A stretch of 61,817 nt of DNA from Alcanivorax sp. Lineage in GTDB: Bacteria; Pseudomonadota; Gammaproteobacteria; Pseudomonadales; Alcanivoracaceae. The stretch lies in the NCBI GenBank assembly GCA_022449455.1, contig JAKUPL010000026.1:1-61817 (forward strand), written 5' to 3'. Under the pieces are notes generated by a model, which saw only the letters and a list, made by a program, of their open reading frames with translations, had not been told where the DNA came from and did not search any database. Shown here in pieces: positions 35,866 through 44,874 of the stretch. Numbering within the stretch: position 1 is the first letter of the stretch; each line of letters starts with the position of its first letter. The position numbers and the translations under genes are program-made.

Positions 35866-36981
35866 TCAGCGGCCCATGAACTCGGACAGCAGGCCCAGGG
35901 ACTCGATGTTGTCGCACACCAGTTTGATGCAGACCAGCAGCGGCACCGCGATCAGTATGCCGACCACGCCCCACATCCAGCCCCACAGCAAAATCGACAG
36001 GAACACCATCACCGGGCTCAGCGCCAGACGGTGGCCGGCGATGGTGGGCGTGATGAACTGCCCTTCCAGCACATTCAGCCCGAGGATCAGCGCCGCCGGC
36101 AACAGGGCTTCGTACAGGCCGTTGAACTCCAGGATGCTGACCAGGGTGATCACCACCAGGCTGGCCACCGGCCCGATGTAGGGCGCGTAATTGAACAGCC
36201 CGACCATGACCCCGAACAGGATCGGATTGGGCACGCCGAGCAGATAGAGCACCAGCGATGAGGCCGCCGCCAGGCACAGGTTGATGATGGTGATGGTGCC
36301 CAGATAGACGGCGATGCTGTTCTGGATCTCGCGCACCGTTTCCACCGCCGCCCGCTTGTTCTCGAACTGGGGAATCACCCGCACCAGCTTGCGCAGAAAG
36401 GTGTCGCCGGAGGCGAGCATGAAGTACAGCAGAATAAAACTGATGGCGATGCCGTACAGCGCCGACCAGGTGCCGGACAGCATCCACTCCACCGGGCTCC
36501 ACGGCATGTCCGCCTTGCTCTGGCCGCCGCCGTCCTGGTTGCCCGCGGTGATCAGCTCGAACTGCTCGCGGGCCTGGCGCAGCTTTTCCATGGGCGCCGC
36601 CAACTCTCGGAATTCCAGCTCGATCTGGCGCAGGTCACGGGGCGCCTTGTCGAGCCATTCCATGGCCGGCTCGCTGAGCCCGTACAGGGCGCTGACCACG
36701 ATCGAGAACACCAGCAGCACCACCGCCGCCGCGCTTACCGGCGGTGGGATGCGCAGCGGCCGCAGCGCCCGCACCAGAGGCGTGAAAATCAGACTGGTCA
36801 GGAAAGCCACCACCAGGGGGGCGAACAGGGTGGCGGCGGCATAGAGCGTGTACATCACCAGCAAGATAAAAATGCCGGTAAGCATCGCCGAGCGCACCGT
36901 CACCGATTCCACCAGTTTGCGCGTTTCCTCTTCCGAGCGGGTTTTCGAGGCCTGCGACTCGTCCATGAAGGCAACCGTCAT
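35866..36981 (-). CDS. AI-2E family / PerM-type permease
   Basis: 371-aa membrane protein with about eight TMs and the family's C-terminal block GLFNYAPYIGPVASLVVITLVSI and GQFITPTIAGHRLALSPVMVFLSILLWGWMWG. A long periplasmic or cytoplasmic insertion lies between about residues 110 and 165. Family members export AI-2 or exchange ions; no sure role here. Start uncertain: ATG 36981 chosen, ATG 36966 and GTG 37005 possible, none with a strong SD. Confidence 0.85.
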   Translation of the reverse strand: MTVAFMDESQASKTRSEEETRKLVESVTVRSAMLTGIFILLVMYTLYAAATLFAPLVVAFLTSLIFTPLVRALRPLRIPPPVSAAAVVLLVFSIVVSALYGLSEPAMEWLDKAPRDLRQIELEFRELAAPMEKLRQAREQFELITAGNQDGGGQSKADMPWSPVEWMLSGTWSALYGIAISFILLYFMLASGDTFLRKLVRVIPQFENKRAAVETVREIQNSIAVYLGTITIINLCLAAASSLVLYLLGVPNPILFGVMVGLFNYAPYIGPVASLVVITLVSILEFNGLYEALLPAALILGLNVLEGQFITPTIAGHRLALSPVMVFLSILLWGWMWGVVGILIAVPLLVCIKLVCDNIESLGLLSEFMGR

Positions 36982-37176
36982 GTTGTTGGGATACTGTAAG
37001 CGCACAGCCTACTACGGTCTTCACGCGGTCTCGCAGGGGCGACCGTAAAAAGCGGTAAACAGCCTGTCGGTGGCGTTCGACTTTAGTCGTAAGGCCGGGC
37101 CCGTTGATTGCCCCGGGCGATACCGGCCGGGATAATTCTTGGCACGTTGAATAAAAATTATACGGAGAGTCCGACC

Positions 37177-38484
37177 ATGCTGAATCGCGCGTCCCAACCC
37201 CTGGTGCGTCTGGTGGAACGCTATTTGCCGGATCCTTACATCTTCGTGCTGATCCTGACGCTGGTGGCGGCGGTGGCCGCCATGCTGGTGGAGGGCCGCT
37301 CGCCGGTGGCGGTGATGGACATGTGGGGCAAGGGCTTTTGGGGCCTGCTCACCTTCTCCATGCAGATGCTGCTGGTGCTGGTCACCGGTTTCATGCTGGC
37401 CAGCACGCCGCTGGTGAAAGGCGGGCTCGACAAGCTGGCGGGCCTGGCGCGCACGCCCGGCCAGGCGATTCTGCTGGTCACCTATGTGTCGCTGGCGGCG
37501 AGCTGGATCAACTGGGGCTTCGGCCTGGTGGTGGGGGCGCTGTTCGCCAAGGCCCTGGCGCGCCGTATCCAGGTGCACTATCCGCTGCTGATCGCCAGCG
37601 CCTATGGCGGCTTCGTGGTCTGGCACGGCGGGTTGGCGGGGGCCATCCCCTTGACCATCGCCACGCCGGGGCACTTCACCGAGAACCAGATCGGCGTGAT
37701 CGGCACCGGCGACACCATCTTCGCGTTCTTCAACCTGGCCATCGTGGTGGCCCTGTTCATCGTGGTGCCGGTGATGAACCGGTTGATGCTGCCGCCGGAG
37801 CGCGACAGCGTATTCGCCGACCCCAAGGCCATCGAGGACCCGGAGGTGCCCGACGTCACCCCGTCGCGCCCCGCCGAGCACCTGGAGAACAGCCGCGTGC
37901 TGGCCTGGTTGATCGGCTTCAGCGGCGTCGCCTACGCGGTCTACTATTTCAGCCAGGGCGGCGGCCTGAACCTGAACATCGTCAACTTCATGTTCCTGTT
38001 CCTGGCCATCGTGCTGCACCAGACCCCGCGCCGGCTGCTGATCAGCCTCAATGAGGCGGTCAAGGGTGGCGCCGGCATCGTTATCCAGTTTCCGTTCTAC
38101 GCCGGCATCATGGCGATCATGACCGACTCCGGCCTGGCCGGCACCATCTCCAACGGCTTCGCTTCCATCGCCACCGACCAGACGCTGCCCTTCTGGAGCT
38201 TCATCAGCGCCGGCGTGGTGAACATCTTCGTGCCCTCCGGCGGTGGCCAGTGGGCGGTGCAGGCACCGGTGATGCTGCCCGCCGCCGCGGCGCTCGGCGC
38301 CGATGTGCCGCGGGTGGCCATGGCGGTGGCCTGGGGCGACGCCTGGACCAACCTGCTGCAGCCGTTCTGGGCGCTGCCGGTGCTGGCCATCGCCGGCCTC
38401 AAGGCCAAGGACATCATGGGCTACTGCCTGATGCTGCTGATCGTCACCGGCGTGATCATCAGCCTGGGGCTCACGTTCCTGTAG
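37177..38484 (+). CDS. atoE: Short-chain fatty acid transporter AtoE family
   Basis: 435-aa permease with about 12 TMs. Characteristic stretches are SWINWGFGLVVGALFAKALARR, SAYGGFVVWHGGLAGAIPLTIATPGH and FIPVPSGGGQ-like IFVPSGGGQWAVQAPVMLPAA. Known homologues import acetoacetate and short-chain fatty acids. CGGAGAG precedes ATG 37177. Its 3' end overlaps the convergent MCP gene by 14 nt. Confidence 0.92.
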   Translation: MLNRASQPLVRLVERYLPDPYIFVLILTLVAAVAAMLVEGRSPVAVMDMWGKGFWGLLTFSMQMLLVLVTGFMLASTPLVKGGLDKLAGLARTPGQAILLVTYVSLAASWINWGFGLVVGALFAKALARRIQVHYPLLIASAYGGFVVWHGGLAGAIPLTIATPGHFTENQIGVIGTGDTIFAFFNLAIVVALFIVVPVMNRLMLPPERDSVFADPKAIEDPEVPDVTPSRPAEHLENSRVLAWLIGFSGVAYAVYYFSQGGGLNLNIVNFMFLFLAIVLHQTPRRLLISLNEAVKGGAGIVIQFPFYAGIMAIMTDSGLAGTISNGFASIATDQTLPFWSFISAGVVNIFVPSGGGQWAVQAPVMLPAAAALGADVPRVAMAVAWGDAWTNLLQPFWALPVLAIAGLKAKDIMGYCLMLLIVTGVIISLGLTFL

Positions 38485-39511
38485 CGGCGGCCCCCAGGTC
38501 GCACTCGATCACCCCGTACCAGCCCAGGCCCCGGTAGGTTTCATAGCCCGGGGTCAGGGCGAAGGCCACCAACCTGTCGCCGTCCTGGTAGTAGCCGCGC
38601 TCGCGGCCTTCGGTATTGAGCGGGTAGGCGCTGCCCAGTTCGCCCCGGCCGGTGGCGTCGGCGATGATGCGATGCTCCGCGTCGAGCAGCATGACCCGGC
38701 TTTGGGCACGTTCTTCGTCGCTGAGCCCCACGCCCTTGACCACGTCTTCCGCCTGGGGCGTCCAGTCGAAGAAGATGCCGAGCACGCCCAGCGGCGCGCC
38801 GTGGGCGTCGCCGTCGGCGCGGATGGCGGTGGCGTAGGTGGCCACCGCGGCGTCGTCCAGGGCGCTGTTGCGGGCGATGTCGGTGACCGTGAACTCGTCG
38901 CCGCTGGCGGTGTTCATGGCCTGCTGGAACCAGGCGCTGCGCGCCACGTTGAGGCCCACGGCATTGGGATAGCGGTCCGGCCGCCCGTTGGCCACCACCC
39001 GCCCCTCGGCGTCGGCGATCCACAAATCCAGATACACCACATAGGAACGCAGAATGGTGGCCAGGCGGGCGCTGGCATGCTCTCGCACCGCCGCGTCCTC
39101 GCCGTCCACGGCGGCCACCACCGCCGAGTCGGTGGCCCACCAGCGCACATCGCAGGAGCGCTCGAACAGGTTGCGGTCGATGATCTCGATGGCGTTCAAC
39201 GACAAGTCGGTGAACCGTTGCCCGCGAAACTCCACCAGCATGCGTCCGCCGGCTTCCTCGATGCGCTGGGTGTGGCCTTCCACCGCGTCGCGGAAATCGG
39301 AGGCGATATGGTTGATCTCCTCGGAGACCTTGCCGATCTCCTCGGCGACCACGCCGAAGGCGGCCCCGGCGACGCCGGCCCGGGCCGCTTCGATGCGCGC
39401 GTTGAGCGCCAGGATCTTGGTGGTTTGCATGATGTCCTCGATGGCGCCCACCTTATCGCGGGTCATCTCGGAAATGTCATAGGCCAGGTTCAGAATGGTG
39501 TTGTCCTGCAT
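38471..39511 (-). CDS. Soluble chemoreceptor-like protein with C-terminal Cache-like sensor
   Basis: 346-aa protein with no TM. The N terminus holds an MCP signalling hairpin (about 20-70: IMQTTKILALNARIEAARAGVAG, GVVAEEIGKVSEEI), shorter than in normal receptors and without visible methylation sites. The C-terminal two-thirds (about 100-335) resembles a Cache/PAS-type sensor (WIADAEGRVVANGRPDRYPN, WFQQAMNT, GEFTVTDI-like). The order is reversed from classical receptors. GGAG seven nt upstream selects ATG 39511. Ligand unknown. Confidence 0.8.
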   Translation of the reverse strand: MQDNTILNLAYDISEMTRDKVGAIEDIMQTTKILALNARIEAARAGVAGAAFGVVAEEIGKVSEEINHIASDFRDAVEGHTQRIEEAGGRMLVEFRGQRFTDLSLNAIEIIDRNLFERSCDVRWWATDSAVVAAVDGEDAAVREHASARLATILRSYVVYLDLWIADAEGRVVANGRPDRYPNAVGLNVARSAWFQQAMNTASGDEFTVTDIARNSALDDAAVATYATAIRADGDAHGAPLGVLGIFFDWTPQAEDVVKGVGLSDEERAQSRVMLLDAEHRIIADATGRGELGSAYPLNTEGRERGYYQDGDRLVAFALTPGYETYRGLGWYGVIECDLGAAATGT

Positions 39512-39710
39512 GGGCATTCTCCGGTTCGTCGTGGACCGGGAAGGCGGACCCTCCCTGCTTCTGGTCTTGCAATAAACGGGCCCTTTGGAGACCGCTTAGT
39601 GGTTGTTTTTGATGGAAAAAATCCGCCTGTTCAGGACTATCGGCGGGGGCGGGGAGAAACTTTAACGGCGGGCGAGGGCGCGCGGGATCGGGATCGCAAC
39701 ACAAAAGAGG

Positions 39711-39738
39711 TTGACCGCCACGACAACGGGTGTATCCT
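39711..39738 (+). promoter_or_regulatory. Candidate promoter and long leader of the cold-shock gene
   Basis: TTGACC-N16-TATCCT would start transcription near 39745, giving a leader of roughly 145 nt before the csp ATG, as is usual for cold-inducible csp genes. No defined cold-box element was identified in it. The rest of the 380-nt gap (39512-39891) holds nothing else that I can support. Confidence 0.45.
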
Positions 39739-39891
39739 CGCTGGTAGCTAGAAAGTACGGCAGTATTTATGAATCCCCGTTCGATACCCTTCCTTAGTGT
39801 TCGTCCTGACCTTCATAAGTAACAGTAGATTTCCAGCGCCCCCAGGGTCCGGTAACGGATCTGAAATTCTATGATTGATCAGGAGATCATT

Positions 39892-40098
39892 ATGTCTACC
39901 ACCACCGGTACCGTTAAGTGGTTCAACGAATCCAAAGGTTTTGGCTTTATCGAGCAGAGCGGCGGCCCCGACGTGTTTGTACACTTCAGCGCCATCACCG
40001 GCTCCGGCTTCAAAACCCTGGCTGAAGGCCAGCGCGTTGAGTTCACCGTGACTCAGGGCCAGAAAGGTCCCCAAGCCGAGAACGTGGTCGCTCTCTAA
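39892..40098 (+). CDS. CspA-family cold-shock protein
   Basis: 68-aa single OB-fold nucleic-acid chaperone. RNP1 KGFGFI and RNP2 VFVHF are intact, in [17 protein letters not shown] and [13 protein letters not shown] six nt before ATG 39892. Strong terminator downstream. Codon use is that of a highly expressed gene. Confidence 0.97.
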   Translation: MSTTTGTVKWFNESKGFGFIEQSGGPDVFVHFSAITGSGFKTLAEGQRVEFTVTQGQKGPQAENVVAL

Positions 40099-40156
40099 GG
40101 CGACCCACGCGGACCGGCCCCCGGGCCGGACCCCGCCGCCGCGCTTGCGCGGTCCG

Positions 40157-40187
40157 AAAAGCGGAGCCTTCTGGCTCCGCTTTTTTT
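40157..40187 (+). terminator. Rho-independent terminator of the cold-shock gene
   Basis: AAAAGCGGAGCC-TTCT-GGCTCCGCTTTT with 12-bp arms and a T-run (40181-40187), 58 nt after the csp stop. Confidence 0.93.
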
Positions 40188-40240
40188 GTGCGTGCGAAAC
40201 GTGTTTTCCCCGGCCGGGCCCGGGGCGCTTTCAACAGGCC

Positions 40241-42214
40241 CTAGCGTGTCAGCGCCCAGCTGCCGCGCGCCAGGGTCTCCACCTCGGCCACGTCGTGGTC
40301 CGGCACCCGGGCCGGGTCCAGGTGTTCCAGCGGGTCGAAGTGGAAGATGTAGAGGCGCGAGACGAATTCCGCCACCGGCAGCGAGGACTCCCCGTAGCGC
40401 TCGCCGCGCCCCTCGGTGGACACCTTCACGCCGTTGCCCAGGTCCTGCCCCGAATCGTTGTTGGGGTTGTAGAAATACACCCGCATGACCTCGTCCTGGT
40501 CCAGGGTGAGGCGCTGGATGGTGATGGCGTGCCAGCCCACGAAGCGGGCGGCGCTGTCGGTGACCGCCAGGCCCGCCGGCTGCGGGTAGATGAGCGGCTG
40601 GTTGCCGTTGTGCAGCGGGTGGTAGCAGGCGTAGAAGTGGCGCACGAAGGCCGCGTAGTCGTGCAGCTTGCCGGTGGCCAGGTCCACCGCCAGCCGGAAA
40701 CCGCGACCCACCCACCAGCCGTGGAATTCCGGATTGATCCAGCGGTGCGGGTCGTCGTCCCGGTCGGCGCACAGCGCGCCCATGGCGTGATAAATACGGT
40801 CCAGGTGCGGCACCAGCACCGCCGACACCGCGTCCACGTCCTGGGGCGCCACCGCCGGCCAGCTCGGCGCCAGCTCCTTGGACGACAGCCGCTGGCCTTC
40901 GAAATGCATCACCAGATCGTCGTCCCGGGTGGCCCAGACGATCATCTGCAACAGGTAATCCGGGTCGTTATAGGCCCACATGGAGATCGCCCGCGCCGAC
41001 TGGCAGGTGGGGTTGTTGCCCTGGCCCACGCCCAGCGGCAGGCCCAGCACCGTGAGCACGCCGGCGATCAGTTGCACCTTGGCCGGCCGGGCGTCGCCCA
41101 GGGCCTGGACGATGGCGGCGTCGGCGCTGGGGCTCAGGGTCTGGCCGAGCTGTCGCCACAGGGCCGGCGCCGCCGGCGGCGCGAACAGCACGCCGCGCTC
41201 CAGCATCAGGGCCAGCCCGTAGGCGGCCTGGGCGGTTTCCGGAAACACCGACGCCTCGATCAGGGCGTAGACCAGCTCCTGATAGCAGAGCAGGGCGTCG
41301 CGACCGGTGGCGCTGAGCCCCAGGGCGGCGCTCACCAGCTCGCTGGACTGGGTCAGCGCGAAACGCAGAAACACCGGCTGATAGGCGGACACCAGGCCGG
41401 TGTCGTGCAGGGCGCGGGCGAAGCCGCCGGCCTCCTGTTGCAGCGCCTGGCCGTCCATGGCCGCCAGGCGCTCGGCGTAGACCTCCAGGCCCGGGTCCTC
41501 CACGGACGCCTGGGTGGGGCCGAACAGGGCGCTCACCAGCCGGTCCGCGCCGCGGCTGTTGGAGACGGTGATGGCCGGGTTGTACAGGCAGGCGGCGATC
41601 TGCGTGATCATCGCCTTGATGTGGTCCACGCGCACCGGCCGCTGGGCCAGGATGCGCCAGATTTCCTCGATCAGCCGGTCGATGATCTGGTCGTAACCGA
41701 TGTGCGAAACCAGCGTGTGCAGCACGCCGCGCACCGCCGCCGCCATGCGCCCCTGGCGCACGCGGATCGCCTCGCCGCCGGTTTCGAACAGCAGATCCAG
41801 ATTCAGCGCCAGCACCTGGGCCAGATAGTGGTGGGCCTGCTCGGCGGACAGCGCCGGATGGGACAGTTCTTCCCGGGCCACCGCCAGCAGGCGCAGCTCG
41901 CTCAGGCATTCCAGGGCGATGTCGTCGGCGCCGCCCAGCCGCAGGGTCCGCACGGTGATGTCGGCCTGCAGGATCTCCGGGTGCGCCCAATCGGTACCGT
42001 CGAACAGGCCGGCCTGTTCGAGGGCGGTGGCGCGCTGGTACAGCTGGCCGGGGCCGTCCGGCTGGCACAGCAGGCGTCCGGCCAGTTGCAGCACCTTGCC
42101 CACGTGCCGGGGCTTGGCGAAACGGCTGGCCGCGGCCACCTGTGCCAGTGCGTCGTCGAAGCGTGTCACCAGGTCCGGCGTGGTCTCGTTGTGCTGCGTA
42201 TCGCTGCTGCTCAT
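40241..42214 (-). CDS. Large protein of unknown function with candidate papain-like C-terminal domain
   Basis: 657-aa soluble protein. The N-terminal 380 residues are helical, with no recognised domain. The C-terminal part shows three segments in papain-like order: NPTCQSARAISMW with C404 at a helix start, VGWHAITIQRL with H562 on a strand, and VYFYNPNNDSGQDLG with N583/D587. Such a C-H-N/D order fits peptidase or transglutaminase folds, but I recognise no named family, so catalysis is inference. GGGGAG precedes ATG 42214. It is divergent from the ATP-grasp gene. Confidence 0.7.
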   Translation of the reverse strand: MSSSDTQHNETTPDLVTRFDDALAQVAAASRFAKPRHVGKVLQLAGRLLCQPDGPGQLYQRATALEQAGLFDGTDWAHPEILQADITVRTLRLGGADDIALECLSELRLLAVAREELSHPALSAEQAHHYLAQVLALNLDLLFETGGEAIRVRQGRMAAAVRGVLHTLVSHIGYDQIIDRLIEEIWRILAQRPVRVDHIKAMITQIAACLYNPAITVSNSRGADRLVSALFGPTQASVEDPGLEVYAERLAAMDGQALQQEAGGFARALHDTGLVSAYQPVFLRFALTQSSELVSAALGLSATGRDALLCYQELVYALIEASVFPETAQAAYGLALMLERGVLFAPPAAPALWRQLGQTLSPSADAAIVQALGDARPAKVQLIAGVLTVLGLPLGVGQGNNPTCQSARAISMWAYNDPDYLLQMIVWATRDDDLVMHFEGQRLSSKELAPSWPAVAPQDVDAVSAVLVPHLDRIYHAMGALCADRDDDPHRWINPEFHGWWVGRGFRLAVDLATGKLHDYAAFVRHFYACYHPLHNGNQPLIYPQPAGLAVTDSAARFVGWHAITIQRLTLDQDEVMRVYFYNPNNDSGQDLGNGVKVSTEGRGERYGESSLPVAEFVSRLYIFHFDPLEHLDPARVPDHDVAEVETLARGSWALTR

Positions 42215-42426
42215 GATCTCCCCGGGTGCCACTGGCGGCCGCCGACAGGGCGACCCGCAGGACACTATACCCCAAGATGAACGCTCGACCCTTGACGCGG
42301 CAAGCGCTGTGTTCTGTTACGCTGAAGTTCGGGTCAACGGCCCGGTGTGCAAGGACGCCACGCCGAACCCCGCGGTGGCATGCCGCGCTCCCTCCTCCAT
42401 GGTCGGCCCGAAACAAGGAGACGATG

Positions 42427-43653
42427 ATGACGGCGAAAGATCCGAAAAAAGGTTACGTGGCCCTGCTGGGATGGAGTCTCAACGCCATCGAGGCTCTGGA
42501 GAAATTTGATCGGCGTTTCATCGTGGTGGCGCCGGACTGGGCCCGCGCGTTCGCCGAGGAACACGACATCCCCTTCATGAGCTGGGACTTCGAGCGGCTC
42601 AACGACCGCTCCATGGAAATCGCCGTGAAGCTGAAGGACGAAGGCGTTGACGTGGCGATTCCGCTGTTCGAGGAAACCGTCGAATGGGCCGGCGCGGTGA
42701 ATTCCGTGTTGATGGACAATCCGCGCCTGTACGGTCAGTCGGTGCTGTTCCGCGACAAGGCGCTGATGAAACGGCGTGCCCAGCTGGGCGGTATCCGGGT
42801 GGGTATTTTCGAGGAAGCCCACGACCGGGATGATGTGATCCGCTTTCTCAAGCGGGTCAACCAGACCCTGTTGAAGCTGGATGGCGACCCCAATGACCCG
42901 ATTCACCTGAAAGCCTTCGACAAGGCCGGCTGTCTGGGGCACCGGGTAATCCGCACGCCGGACGAGGTGGATACCATTCCCGATGAGGAATTTCCGGTGC
43001 TGATGGAAAGTCACCTGGACGGCTGGGAGTTCGCCGTCGAGGCCTGGATCCATGACGGCAAGATCCGTTTCCTGAACATCTCCGAGTACGTGACCCTGGG
43101 GTATTCGGTGTTCGTGCCGGCCAGTCCCGAGCTGGAAAACTGGCGGCCGCGCATCGAGCAGGAAATCGAGAAGCTGATCAAAACCTTCGACCTGAAATCC
43201 GGCTTCATTCATCCGGAATACTTCGTCACCAGTGACGGCACCATGTACTTCGGCGAGGTGGCGTACCGGCCGCCGGGCTTCAAGGTGTTCGAATTGCTGG
43301 AGAAGGTGTACGGCTTCAACGCCTACCAGGCGATGGTGCTGGTGTTCGACCCGAAGACCACGGAAGAGGAAATCACCGCCTTTTTCCCCAGGGAGGTGGT
43401 GGACGCCAAGGGCCACGCCGGTTGCTTCGGGGTGTACCCGCGCCGCCGGGTGGTGAGCCAGCTGGAAATTCCGGAAGAAACGCTGGACCACCCCTACTTC
43501 GATTTCCACGAGCTCACCGCGCCCCTGGAGGAAACCGTCACCAAGCGCACCGCCTTCGGCACCCACTGGGGGCTGGTGTACTTCCACGGCGACGACCCCT
43601 ACCGCCTGCGCGATCTGCTCAAGCACCAGGAAGACCTGGACTTCTACGTCTGA
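42427..43653 (+). CDS. ATP-grasp enzyme of unknown substrate
   Basis: 408-aa ATP-grasp ligase. A pre-ATP-grasp Rossmann-like part (about 1-110) precedes the ATP-binding part: ESHLDGWEFAVEAWIHDGKIRFLNISEY (about residues 197-224) and the metal-binding GTMYFGEVAYRPPG (about 272-285). It joins a carboxylate to an amine or thiol through acyl phosphate in known members. ATG 42427 gives a six-nt SD spacing; 42424 also possible. Divergent from the candidate papain-like gene. Confidence 0.8.
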   Translation: MTAKDPKKGYVALLGWSLNAIEALEKFDRRFIVVAPDWARAFAEEHDIPFMSWDFERLNDRSMEIAVKLKDEGVDVAIPLFEETVEWAGAVNSVLMDNPRLYGQSVLFRDKALMKRRAQLGGIRVGIFEEAHDRDDVIRFLKRVNQTLLKLDGDPNDPIHLKAFDKAGCLGHRVIRTPDEVDTIPDEEFPVLMESHLDGWEFAVEAWIHDGKIRFLNISEYVTLGYSVFVPASPELENWRPRIEQEIEKLIKTFDLKSGFIHPEYFVTSDGTMYFGEVAYRPPGFKVFELLEKVYGFNAYQAMVLVFDPKTTEEEITAFFPREVVDAKGHAGCFGVYPRRRVVSQLEIPEETLDHPYFDFHELTAPLEETVTKRTAFGTHWGLVYFHGDDPYRLRDLLKHQEDLDFYV

Positions 43654-43667
43654 TCCCCTGAGCCCGG

Positions 43668-43690
43668 GCGCGCCGCCCTGATCGGCGCGC
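43668..43690. terminator. GC-rich hairpin after the ATP-grasp gene
   Basis: GCGCGCCG-CCCTGAT-CGGCGCGC with 8-bp arms 15 nt after the stop. There is no T-run, so it may act as a weak terminator or 3' stabiliser. Confidence 0.5.
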
Positions 43691-43822
43691 CGGCTCTTCA
43701 CCACTTCCCCCTGCTTTTTCGCCGGCGTATGCCGCCGGTCCGTTCCCGTTGTGCGTTGTTGCTGGCTCCCGGCGTGCCCTGGCGTCCCGGTGGCGTCATG
43801 CTGTGCGCGGGCGGGCGTGGGG

Positions 43823-43851
43823 TTGACAGCCTCCCGCGCTTTTTCTTAAAT
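43823..43851 (+). promoter_or_regulatory. Sigma-70 promoter of the iclR-led operon
   Basis: Perfect TTGACA (43823-43828), 17-nt spacer, TTAAAT (43846-43851), 27 nt upstream of the IclR start. A small TTTC-GGA-GAAA dyad overlaps the SD and could be an IclR contact site. Confidence 0.65.
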
Positions 43852-43877
43852 AGATAACAGTTTCGGAGAAAGAAAAA

Positions 43878-44855
43878 ATGGCCAGCAGCTACCAATTACA
43901 AACATTGGCCCGTGCTCTCGACGTTCTGGAATTGATGGAACGCACCCCGGAGCCCATGTCCCTGACCGAGATCGCCGATGCCATGGGCGAAGCCACGGCG
44001 ATCGTCTATCGCATCCTGCATACCCTGGAGGCCCGGGGTTACCTGTATCGGCGGCCCCAGGACAAGCGCTACAGCTACACCGGCCGGTCCACCGGCGCCG
44101 GTGCCGTAAGCCGTGCCGTGGACGTGCTGCAGGCGGCCTCGGCGGCGGTGCCGGAGGGCGCCTCCCTGGAGCGGCTGGCCGCCGGCGTGGGCCTGGACCC
44201 GCGCATCGCCGAGGAGATCCTGGTACCGCTCAGCGAAAAGGGTCTGATGCGCCGTGACGCCGATAGCGAGCGCTGGCACCTCTCCCATGCGGTCATGGAA
44301 CTGGCCCGCCCGTTCCTGAACAGCGACGACGTACTGGTTCGCGTGCGCCCCTTGATGGAGCAATGGCACGCGGAAACCGGCGAGACCGTGTCCCTGTTTC
44401 ATCGCGCCGGCCATCAGCAGATCGTCACCGCCGCGCTGCCCAGTCCGCATCCGGTGCGTTACGCCCTGGAGGTGGGCAGTGCCTTTCCGCTGTATCTGGG
44501 CGCCGGCGGCAAGGCGATGCTGGCGTTTCTGCCCGAGGCGGAACGGGAGGCCCTGATCAAGGCCGGCCATCTCGATGCCCTGACCCGCTATGTCCCCAAG
44601 GTCTCCGTGTTGCGCAAGGAGCTGGCGCTGATCCGCCAGCGCGGCTTCGCCATTTCCAACGGTGAACGGGTGGAAGGGGCCAGCGCGGTGGCGCTGCCGA
44701 TCCTCCGCGAGGACGGGCGGCCGGCGGCGGTGCTGGGGCTGATGATGCCCAGCTTCCGCACCTCCGATGCCGAGCTGCAGCGGCTCGGCGAACGACTTTC
44801 CGAAGCGCTGCGGTCGCTGTACCTGCCCGCCGGCGAGCGCGGCCGCGGCGCCTGA
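43878..44855 (+). CDS. IclR-family regulator with duplicated HTH
   Basis: 325-aa regulator, longer than the usual 250-280. It has two IclR-type winged HTH units: residues about 8-68 (ARALDVLELMERTPEPMSLTEIADAMGEATAIVYRILHTLEARGYLYRR) and about 78-140 (RAVDVLQAASAAVPEGASLERLAAGVGLDPRIAEEILVPLSEKGLMRRD), followed by the ligand-binding GAF-like domain. Quoted blocks are in pieces of conserved motif; both align along their length. It heads the operon that continues into the acyl-CoA dehydrogenase 19 nt downstream and probably controls it. Confidence 0.9.
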   Translation: MASSYQLQTLARALDVLELMERTPEPMSLTEIADAMGEATAIVYRILHTLEARGYLYRRPQDKRYSYTGRSTGAGAVSRAVDVLQAASAAVPEGASLERLAAGVGLDPRIAEEILVPLSEKGLMRRDADSERWHLSHAVMELARPFLNSDDVLVRVRPLMEQWHAETGETVSLFHRAGHQQIVTAALPSPHPVRYALEVGSAFPLYLGAGGKAMLAFLPEAEREALIKAGHLDALTRYVPKVSVLRKELALIRQRGFAISNGERVEGASAVALPILREDGRPAAVLGLMMPSFRTSDAELQRLGERLSEALRSLYLPAGERGRGA

Positions 44856-44874
44856 CATTAATAAGGAGAACACC

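Noticed and set aside
39745-39891. Riboswitch in the csp leader
   Set aside because: The leader is long, but no known riboswitch core could be recognised; a cold-shock leader is the simpler reading.
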